A DNA stretch of 8,554 nucleotides, from assembly GCA_002730365.1 (NCBI GenBank), contig PBZZ01000059.1, positions 1-8,554 of the forward strand, in the 5' to 3' direction. Positions 1 to 5,473 of this stretch are shown in pieces. The stretch's first letter is position 1, and each line of letters begins with the position of its first letter. Origin of the DNA: Deltaproteobacteria bacterium. Lineage in GTDB: Bacteria > SAR324 > NAC60-12. The position numbers and the translations under genes were made by a program. The notes beneath the pieces are model-generated. The model made no database searches. It saw only the letters and a list, made by a program, of their open reading frames with translations, and was not told where the DNA came from.

Positions 1-593
1 TGGTCCTGAAGTGGAATGGAACCATGCTGCAGAAAAGAGCGAGAGCGTGCTTGACCCGGGACATACTGGCCACTCATGATCACTCGCTGGGCGTTGCCGA
101 TCACCTTGCGCTCCTGTAGTAGAATCTCATAGGCTGCTGGGGCAGAAAAACAAACATGAGATGTCATCGGGGCGCTAGATTTTCGCTCCTGTATTTGGGG
201 CTTCAAGCCAATCTCTTCAAAAAACTGGTAGAATCCTTGAGCAATGAGTTCATAAGTCTCAATCGGCCCGCCACAAAAAGGAGGTTCCTGCAAACAGCCA
301 ATCAGTGAGTATGTCAGGTCTCCACCATGAAGAACAGCACGTCCTCCTGTTGTACGACGGAGCACGACAATATTCCGCTGACGACACCAATCTAGATCAA
401 ACTCTTCATCGAGCTTCTCATTGCGACCCAATGACAGTGTCCAGCGATTCCAGCGATAGAGCCGAAGAGTAGGAACCATTCCTGAACTTTGCTGGCGAAG
501 AAGCCATTCATCAGCAGCCATATTGAAGCTTCCACTACGCGGCTCTTCTTCTTCGATCAGGTACCAGGAAGGAGTAACGTTAGGGTCTTTCAT
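1..593 (-). CDS. Octanoyl/lipoyl protein ligase-transferase, LipM/LplA family (3' end cut off)
   Basis: The 197 residues visible belong to the biotin/lipoate A/B protein ligase family, cytoplasmic enzymes that attach octanoate or lipoate to lipoyl domains of 2-oxoacid dehydrogenases and GcvH. Seen: NMAADEWLL (24-32), RRTTGGRAVLHGGDLTYS (79-96, the fatty-acyl binding motif), HVCFSAPAAYEI (146-157), KVIGNAQR (163-170, with the lysine expected to contact the carbonyl) and LQHGSIPL (188-195). Cys148 sits where Bacillus LipM carries its acyl-thioester cysteine, which favours an octanoyltransferase of LipM type over an ATP-dependent LplA; the missing C-terminus prevents a firm choice. About 12 extra residues lie between NAQR and LQHG compared with relatives I remember. 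The ATG directly abuts the ybaB stop, with AAAGG five bases upstream as ribosome binding site, so the two are probably co-transcribed and coupled. Confidence 0.85.
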   Translation of the reverse strand, partial: MKDPNVTPSWYLIEEEEPRSGSFNMAADEWLLRQQSSGMVPTLRLYRWNRWTLSLGRNEKLDEEFDLDWCRQRNIVVLRRTTGGRAVLHGGDLTYSLIGCLQEPPFCGGPIETYELIAQGFYQFFEEIGLKPQIQERKSSAPMTSHVCFSAPAAYEILLQERKVIGNAQRVIMSGQYVPGQARSRSFLQHGSIPLQD

Positions 594-932
594 TCAGGCC
601 TTTGGGAAGCCAGGCAGGTTCAGGTTGGCTGCAATGTTGCCAAAGTTACCAAACTGCTGGGTCAGCGCGGTTTGCATTCGCTGCTGTCCTTGGCGAATGC
701 CTTCATTGACAGCAGAGAGCACGAGGTCCTGGAGGGTTTCAGGATCATTCGGATCGATCACTTCAGGATCGATTTGTAGGGACTGCGCTTCGAGTTTTCC
801 GTTGAAGGTCATTTTGACCATTTCTCCCCCAACAGAAACTTCAATAGTTTCTTTTGCTAGCTGCTCCTGCTGCTCCTGCATATTGGTGGAAAGTTCTTGA
901 GCTTTTTTCATCAGCTCGCCCATGTCAAACAT
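594..932 (-). CDS. ybaB: Nucleoid-associated protein YbaB/EbfC
   Basis: This 112-residue protein matches the YbaB/EbfC family (E. coli 109 residues), small dimeric DNA-binding proteins associated with the nucleoid. Seen: the N-terminal helix beginning MFDMGELMKKAQEL, the beta segment VGGEMVKMTFNGK (34-46), and the family stretch IDPEVIDPNDPETLQDLV (54-71) followed by AVNEGIRQGQQRM (74-86). The frame is open for 32 codons further upstream, but the start at 932 is chosen because family similarity begins there and a clear AGGAG lies five bases before it (938-942), the best ribosome binding site in the window. It lies 58 bases downstream of dnaX, its usual partner, and ends exactly where the lipM-like gene begins. 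The tail (FGNFGNIAANLNLPGFP) is Gly/Asn-rich, as is common in this family. Confidence 0.95.
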   Translation of the reverse strand: MFDMGELMKKAQELSTNMQEQQEQLAKETIEVSVGGEMVKMTFNGKLEAQSLQIDPEVIDPNDPETLQDLVLSAVNEGIRQGQQRMQTALTQQFGNFGNIAANLNLPGFPKA

Positions 933-990
933 AATCACTCCTGTAAGGGGTCGATGTTTGGGTGAATTTTCGCTGGCATAAACCCACCCT

Positions 991-2883
991 TCAGTGCAAC
1001 TCAATATCGTAGACTTCGCTACCAGCAAAGATCTGAAGGATATCCTTCACTTGAGCATCCTCACGAGCTTGATTCTCCCGCTGTCTTTTCAGTTCCCGAT
1101 TCTTCCATTGATCATACTCCTGCAATGTAGTGCCTTCTGTTGTCGGCTGATCATATCGCTGAATATGAACTGATCTACCAACAAACTCCTGTGCCAGTTG
1201 TTCAAGCTTTCCCTGATGTTCCTTACTTAACAAGTCAGGCGGATGCCGAAATCGCAGTTGCCAAACATCAGCTTGCAAATCTACAGGTAGCACCGTGCGC
1301 AGCAGCGTACCAATCACCGAGGCGCGACTGTGCACAAATTGTACGAATTCCCGCCAATTCAGTGGGGGTTCCTGTGGTTCATCCCACTGTTCAGATCCAA
1401 CCTCTAGCCAACTTTCTGAAGAATTTGGCTCCCTGACTTCAGTAGGTTTTAATGATTGTTGCGGCTCAGCGCCAAAATTTGGAGTTTTTTTTTGCTCCAA
1501 CCCTGTTCCACCACCCTGCGCCTTTAGCCTTTGGATTGCTGTTTTAGCTACAGAAGTACGCTCCTCAAACGATTCGATGGGGAGTTCGTGAGATACCGAT
1601 GGTTCCTCAGCAACTGGTGATAGTGAAGTTACGTTGGTAGCTGAAGCATAAAAACTAGGTTTTGTTGGAGAGTTGGTTGGCTGAAATTGATTTGATTGAT
1701 CTATTGTCTTTGCTGGTTCTGGTGAATCAACTCTTCCATCGGTCTCCTGCCGTAATGTGCGGATTTGCTGGAGCATATCCTTCACTCCGACCAGTGGCTG
1801 CACAGAAGCTAATTGCAGTAACGTCATCTCAAAGCAAATTCTCGCATGAACACTACGTTTCATCTGCTCTTCTAATTGCATCAGCAGATGAAACATCTGT
1901 TGTAACTCCCCTTGTGTCGTTAAACTAGCCAACTGACGATACTGCTCCTGCTCATCCTCTGCAACTTCTGCAAAGCTCAAATCTCCAGATAAAGCCAAGT
2001 ACAGAGATAGAGTTTTCAACGATTGCAGCAGTTCCTGCAACAATTCCTGCAGGTCGAATCCGTGTCGATAGAGTTCCTGAAAAGCCTGCATTGCAGGTCC
2101 CAACTGCTTACGGAAAAGGCATTCTAGCAATTGAAACCGCATGGAAGCATCAGCAATTCCTAGAATCTGCCGCACCTCAGCTTCACTTGCCTGATCCCCA
2201 GCAAAAATTAGTACTTGGTCAAGAGCTGTCAGAGCGTCCCGCATACCTCCAGCGGCATGACGAGCGATCAACTCCAATGATTTTGGGCTGAGTTGTAAAT
2301 TTTCCTGGACAGCTGCCTGGCTCAAAAATTCTAACATTCTTGGCAAGGGGATTCGTTGGAAATCATAACGTTGACATCGGGAAAGAATAGTGACGGGCAC
2401 CTTATGGGGATCTGTTGTGGCCAGAATGAACTTCACATGGCTCGGTGGTTCTTCCAGGGTCTTCAGCAAGGCGTTGAAGGACTCCAGTGTCAACATATGG
2501 GCTTCATCAATGATATAAACCTTGTAGCGACAGCGAGCCGGTGCGTACTTTACGTTTTCACGAAGTTCCCGAATATTTTCGATTCCACGATTTGAGGCTG
2601 CGTCAATCTCGTACACATCAGCAGAAGCGTTGCTGCTGATTTCCCGGCAGTTCTCGCATGCGTTGCACGGATCAACGTTGTCTGGTTCCAGGCAGTTGAG
2701 AGCTTTTGTTAAGATTCTAGCTGCACTGGTTTTTCCTACCCCACGAGATCCACTAAATAGAAATGCATGGGCCACTCGGTTGCTACGAATTGCATTCTGA
2801 AGAATTTGCGCAATGACTTCTTGACCGATCAAATCGGAGAATCGCTGTGGTCTCAGTTTGCGGGCAAGAACAACGTAAGACAT
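991..2883 (-). CDS. dnaX: DNA polymerase III subunits tau (full length) and probably gamma
   Basis: Clamp-loader AAA+ ATPase that assembles the beta clamp and, as tau, couples polymerase to helicase. With the start at 2883 (MSYVVLARKLRPQRF) the protein has 630 residues and its key sites fall at the E. coli positions: Walker A GSRGVGKT 45-52, zinc cysteines 64, 73, 76 and 79, DEAH 126-129, arginine-finger SRC 168-170, sensor 2 GGMRDA 212-217. A low-complexity linker (roughly 385-500) precedes a tau-like C-terminal domain (WREFVQFVHSRASVIG onward). An in-frame GTG 13 codons upstream is rejected because it lies inside the SRP RNA. No Shine-Dalgarno sequence precedes the ATG; the leader is C-rich. 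An A9 tract in the linker (codons 464-466) is likely a slippage or frameshift site that would give a gamma form of about 472 residues. Confidence 0.97.
   Translation of the reverse strand: MSYVVLARKLRPQRFSDLIGQEVIAQILQNAIRSNRVAHAFLFSGSRGVGKTSAARILTKALNCLEPDNVDPCNACENCREISSNASADVYEIDAASNRGIENIRELRENVKYAPARCRYKVYIIDEAHMLTLESFNALLKTLEEPPSHVKFILATTDPHKVPVTILSRCQRYDFQRIPLPRMLEFLSQAAVQENLQLSPKSLELIARHAAGGMRDALTALDQVLIFAGDQASEAEVRQILGIADASMRFQLLECLFRKQLGPAMQAFQELYRHGFDLQELLQELLQSLKTLSLYLALSGDLSFAEVAEDEQEQYRQLASLTTQGELQQMFHLLMQLEEQMKRSVHARICFEMTLLQLASVQPLVGVKDMLQQIRTLRQETDGRVDSPEPAKTIDQSNQFQPTNSPTKPSFYASATNVTSLSPVAEEPSVSHELPIESFEERTSVAKTAIQRLKAQGGGTGLEQKKTPNFGAEPQQSLKPTEVREPNSSESWLEVGSEQWDEPQEPPLNWREFVQFVHSRASVIGTLLRTVLPVDLQADVWQLRFRHPPDLLSKEHQGKLEQLAQEFVGRSVHIQRYDQPTTEGTTLQEYDQWKNRELKRQRENQAREDAQVKDILQIFAGSEVYDIELH
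1466..1500 (-). promoter_or_regulatory. Putative dnaX programmed frameshift / transcriptional slippage site (gamma production)
   Basis: On the coding strand nine consecutive A residues (1493-1485) are read as CAA AAA AAA ACT, so they contain A AAA AAA in the zero frame, the layout of the E. coli dnaX slippery heptamer (A AAA AAG). The tract forms the loop of a perfect inverted repeat, TTGGAG (1500-1495) and CTCCAA (1484-1479). AGGG lies eight bases upstream of the heptamer as a possible internal Shine-Dalgarno stimulator. A -1 shift, or a transcript with one extra A, adds N-S-K-F-W-R and stops at TGA (1468-1466), giving 472 residues; loss of one A stops at TAA (1451-1449), giving 477. This cuts between the ATPase/oligomerisation domains and the tau-specific domain, as in known gamma subunits. 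The repeat and stops are seen directly; the function is inferred. Confidence 0.7.
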
Positions 2884-2904
2884 GCTAGTAGGGGGGATTG
2901 GAGA

Positions 2905-2996
2905 GGCTGAGTTTTGCGGCACATCTACAGGATCTTAGTGCTGCTTCCGTTAAGACCTGACACGGTTCGAAACTTTCGATTGCGCAAAACCCAACC
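2905..2996 (-). ncRNA. ffs: Small signal recognition particle RNA (4.5S type)
   Basis: The conserved Ffh-binding domain is present: TCAGG, then TCT-TAAC-GGA, then AGCAGCAC (about 2963-2940), which folds as the SRP helix 8 hairpin with symmetric (CAGG side) and asymmetric (AGCAG) internal loops. The tetraloop is UAAC, of the URRC class, in place of the E. coli GGAA. The ends pair as one long rod: GGTTGGGTTTTGCG (2996-2983) with CGCAAAACTCAGCC (2918-2905), 14 pairs including two G-U. The bounds given are those of this helix, and the mature ends may extend a few bases. The RNA binds Ffh and directs nascent membrane proteins to the translocon. It sits between tRNA-Ser and dnaX, 21 bases before the dnaX start, as in the Bacillus scr locus. 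Confidence 0.88.
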
Positions 2997-3033
2997 ATTT
3001 GCAGCTTCCCACAAGGAAACAGGGGGGCATAGC

Positions 3034-3123
3034 TGGCGGAAAGGGAGGGATTCGAACCCTCGGTACGCTTTCACGCACACACGATTTCCAGTCGTGCACC
3101 TTCGGCCACTCGGTCACCTTTCC
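3034..3123 (-). tRNA. tRNA-Ser (anticodon GGA)
   Basis: A full class II tRNA folds from the minus strand: acceptor GGAAAGG/CCTTTCC, D arm ACC/GGT, anticodon stem CACGA/TCGTG with loop CTGGAAA (anticodon GGA, reading UCC and UCU), a long serine-type variable arm GTGCG/CGTAC, T arm GAGGG-TTCGAAT-CCCTC, discriminator G and an encoded CCA (3036-3034). Its first ten bases overlap the end of nuoM, including the nuoM stop. A promoter candidate lies just upstream inside nuoM. The SRP RNA follows 37 bases downstream, so the two RNAs may share a precursor. Confidence 0.97.
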
Positions 3124-4694
3124 GCAGAGTGTATACTCTGAGATCCAGCAAAATACGAAAGATGCTCTGCGTTTTCAAGTGCTTTTTCCGGAACACCTAC
3201 AGTCTGTAAGGTCGGTCGAACCTGAATCTGCTGGGCATAAAAGGACACCGTTGGCTCTACCTTGTCGAAGAACAGTTGGGGGTACACTCCCAACAAAACA
3301 GCTAGAAATGCCAGTGGGCTCAACACAACAATTTCACGCAAACCCAGATCAGAACGATGAGACTCGGTGGCTGGACCGAAAAGAACACGCTGCACCATCC
3401 AGAGCATATAAATGGCGGCAATCAAGACACCAACGGCTGCAAACACCCCAAACCAGAGATTGACCTTTGCTGCACCAATCATTGTCAAGACCTCACCAAT
3501 GAAGCTGTTGAGTCCAGGCAGACCTATTGATCCCATGCTGAAGAGAATGAAAAATCCACTGAAGATTGGCATCGTCTTGAGGAGCCCACCGAAACTTCCA
3601 ATTTCTTGGCTTTCGCTCTTGTGGAGCAGCATTCCAAGACAAAGAAAAAGTGCACTGGTTACGATTGCGTAGTTGACCATCTGCATCAATCCACCCGTCA
3701 TCCCCTGCTGATTTAGAGCAAACACCCCAAGCAGAATATAACCCATATGTGAGATGGAAGAATAGGCCATCAAGCGCTTTAGATTTGTCTGTACAATCGC
3801 AACTAGGCCACCATAGAGGACGCAAACGAGTGACAGCACCATCAGGTAATCACTCAATAAAGCAACCGCTTCTGGATACGTTGGCAGTGCAAAGCGGAGG
3901 AAACCATATGGTCCCAGTTTCATCATGATGGCAGCCATCTCCACAGAACCAATTGTTGGTGCTTGTTCATGAAAGGAAGGCAGCCAACCGTGAAAAGGGA
4001 AGAGAGGAATCTTAATTGCGAAGGCCAGGAACATGCCTAGGAATAGCCAAACCTGAGTGGCTACTGGGATCTCCAACTGATACCAATCTGTGATCTGAAA
4101 TGACCAATATCCTGCAGACTGATAGAACAATACTGCCGTATAAATCAGGGACACGAGCATCAGTAGTGAACCCCAAACCGTATAAATGAAGAAACGATTT
4201 GCAGCGACCAAACTCTGAGCGCGTCCCCAACCTCCAATCAGAAAATATAGAGGTATCAGCATCAACTCAAAGAACACGTAAAACAGGATTACGTCTAGTG
4301 CCACAAAGCATCCCAACACACCGCACTGTAGCAAAAGTAGGTGAAGGTTGAACTGCCAAGCTCGTTCCTGCATATTCCAGGAGGCTAGTAAAATCAGAGG
4401 CTGCAACCAGGCTGTTGCTACTAAAAAAAAGAGATTCAAGCCATCCAGCCCAAGAAAATAATCAATACCAAATGAACCAATCCAAGTGAAACGCTCGACC
4501 AGTTGTAGTCCCGCAGTTCCTTCCTGAAAGGCTGTCCATACAAACAAACTAAGGATTGCTGTCACCAAACTGCTGGTTACAGCTCCCCACTGTGCAGCGC
4601 GCCCCTGGTGTGCATCTCGAAAAGTCAACACTAAGAGCACACCCAACAGCGGTGAGAACACCAAAAGAGAAAGTAGAGGGAAGGTGGGATTCAT
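3114..4694 (-). CDS. nuoM: NADH-quinone oxidoreductase subunit M-like proton-pumping membrane protein (lone copy)
   Basis: A 526-residue, highly hydrophobic protein of the antiporter-like NuoL/M/N family; NuoM is a proton-translocating membrane subunit of respiratory complex I. NuoM hallmarks: DGLNLFF (84-90), FFELMLIPLYFLIGGWG (141-157, Glu143 = E. coli Glu144), AIKIPLFPFHGWLP (226-239, Lys228 = Lys234), MMKLGPYGFLRF (257-268, Lys259 = Lys265), NLKRLMAYSSISHMG (304-318) and SFIGEVLTM (397-405, Glu401 = Glu407). The TM11 histidine of E. coli (His348) seems replaced by Tyr342. The ATG at 4694 is chosen because family similarity starts there; a TTG 27 codons upstream (4775) is possible. Neither has a clear ribosome binding site. 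No nuoL or nuoN flanks it, so it is separate from a normal nuo operon. Its stop codon lies inside tRNA-Ser. Confidence 0.92.
   Translation of the reverse strand: MNPTFPLLSLLVFSPLLGVLLVLTFRDAHQGRAAQWGAVTSSLVTAILSLFVWTAFQEGTAGLQLVERFTWIGSFGIDYFLGLDGLNLFFLVATAWLQPLILLASWNMQERAWQFNLHLLLLQCGVLGCFVALDVILFYVFFELMLIPLYFLIGGWGRAQSLVAANRFFIYTVWGSLLMLVSLIYTAVLFYQSAGYWSFQITDWYQLEIPVATQVWLFLGMFLAFAIKIPLFPFHGWLPSFHEQAPTIGSVEMAAIMMKLGPYGFLRFALPTYPEAVALLSDYLMVLSLVCVLYGGLVAIVQTNLKRLMAYSSISHMGYILLGVFALNQQGMTGGLMQMVNYAIVTSALFLCLGMLLHKSESQEIGSFGGLLKTMPIFSGFFILFSMGSIGLPGLNSFIGEVLTMIGAAKVNLWFGVFAAVGVLIAAIYMLWMVQRVLFGPATESHRSDLGLREIVVLSPLAFLAVLLGVYPQLFFDKVEPTVSFYAQQIQVRPTLQTVGVPEKALENAEHLSYFAGSQSIHSAER
3125..3140. 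repeat. Short inverted repeat next to the tRNA-Ser 5' end
   Basis: CAGAGT (3125-3130) and ACTCTG (3135-3140) form perfect 6-bp arms around GTAT, one base upstream of the mature tRNA 5' end and within the last nuoM codons. In RNA it would make a small hairpin in the tRNA leader. There is no following U-run, so it is not a typical intrinsic terminator. Its role is unknown. Confidence 0.5.
3150..3178 (-). promoter_or_regulatory. Candidate sigma-70-like promoter for tRNA-Ser / SRP RNA inside nuoM
   Basis: On the minus strand TTGAAA (3178-3173) and TATTTT (3155-3150) are separated by exactly 17 bases. They match the consensus at five and four of six positions. The -10 box ends 26 bases before the tRNA 5' end, a sensible distance for a short leader. 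It would let the tRNA, SRP RNA and possibly dnaX be transcribed independently of nuoM. Found by eye only. Confidence 0.4.
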
Positions 4695-4783
4695 GTAAAA
4701 GCCGATCTCAAGTTGGTCTAAATAGAGTTGTGTGTTGAAGTTGCCAGATTCTAGGACAACCCACCACGAAGGCAAGCCAGAAG

Positions 4784-5473
4784 CTACAACGCATAGAAGT
4801 AGTCAAAGTAAATCGTATGCACCTGACTTCTGGGTAAAATCGGATCATGTTCGGAGATGCCCATCGTTGACAGGTGGAAGCTTAGTGTAAATCGATAGCT
4901 CAGCAGCAAACTAGGCACTGCAAACCAGCCCAGACCACCCCCAAAAACAAGCGAACTTTCATCTAAGTAGGTTTTGGTTTGGTCCTCAGCAATTGGACGA
5001 ATCTGGGCAAATTGGAAACCACTTCCGTAGTGGCTCAACCATCTTGATGAAAGTGGAGTTGCCCACCAATACCAGATATTATTTTGAATAACTTCTAGTG
5101 AGTTGTAGTTTTTTCCTTGGTATTGAATTTCTTTTGAAATAGAGACTGGACTGATCTGTCGCTCATATTCAAGGGCTCTCTCAGGTTCCACGTAGCTAAT
5201 ATGAAAACCAATACCATTTGCCGTACTATCACCAAAAGTTCTCGTCTGTCCGTCATTAAGGGTAAAATCCAACCGACGGAATCCCACCCCAAAGCTGATA
5301 CCTCGACCGCGGGTTCTGTAGGATTCTGAAAACATGTCTGGTTCTGGTGAAAGCGTACGAGTCTCCGAACTCCGCTCCAGCATCTCTGGATAATCTTCAG
5401 GATCTACCTGACCCAAAGCGAGAGTTGGTAACAATCCTCCGAGCAGCAATAAGCATAGAGCACATCGTGACAT
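4784..5473 (-). CDS. Small secreted protein, probably an outer-membrane beta-barrel, coupled to lptD
   Basis: I do not recognise a named family. The 229-residue product begins with a signal peptide: a hydrophobic run at 5-20 and likely cleavage after LALG (residue 21); there is no lipobox. After an acidic, Pro/Ser-rich linker (22-55) come alternating polar/aromatic strands with frequent glycines: GRGISFGVGFRRLDFTL (56-72), NGIGFHISYV, NIWYWWATPL, SHYGSGFQFAQI, SSLVFGGGLGWFAV and LLLSYRFTLSFHL. The end, VHTIYFDYFYAL, is an aromatic final strand, though it ends in Leu rather than Phe. This suggests an eight- to ten-strand barrel in the outer membrane. The start overlaps the lptD stop as TGATG, so translation is coupled; no ribosome binding site is visible. 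The context hints at a role in LPS export or outer-membrane quality, but that is inference. Confidence 0.8.
   Translation of the reverse strand: MSRCALCLLLLGGLLPTLALGQVDPEDYPEMLERSSETRTLSPEPDMFSESYRTRGRGISFGVGFRRLDFTLNDGQTRTFGDSTANGIGFHISYVEPERALEYERQISPVSISKEIQYQGKNYNSLEVIQNNIWYWWATPLSSRWLSHYGSGFQFAQIRPIAEDQTKTYLDESSLVFGGGLGWFAVPSLLLSYRFTLSFHLSTMGISEHDPILPRSQVHTIYFDYFYAL

Noticed and set aside
523..900. Plus-strand open frames opposite ybaB and dnaX
   Set aside because: They are antisense shadows with no family resemblance, signal or ribosome binding site.
960..989. GGGTG/CACCC inverted repeat between dnaX and ybaB as a terminator
   Set aside because: The arms are only 5 bp with a 20-base loop and no T-run; ybaB is expected to be co-transcribed.
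933..1028. A 32-residue N-terminal extension of YbaB reaching into dnaX
   Set aside because: The extension has no family similarity, and a strong AGGAG directs the start at 932.
2030..2100. Repeated TTCCTGCA-like units resembling direct repeats
   Set aside because: They encode LQELLQELLQSL in a helical part of DnaX; the repetition follows from the codons.
2884..2922. An in-frame GTG start for dnaX 13 codons upstream (2922)
   Set aside because: It lies inside the SRP RNA 3' strand, and family similarity begins exactly at the ATG at 2883.
2997..3033. TTTCC/GGGAA pairing between tRNA-Ser and SRP RNA as a terminator
   Set aside because: The stem is short and no T-run follows; it more likely belongs to precursor processing.
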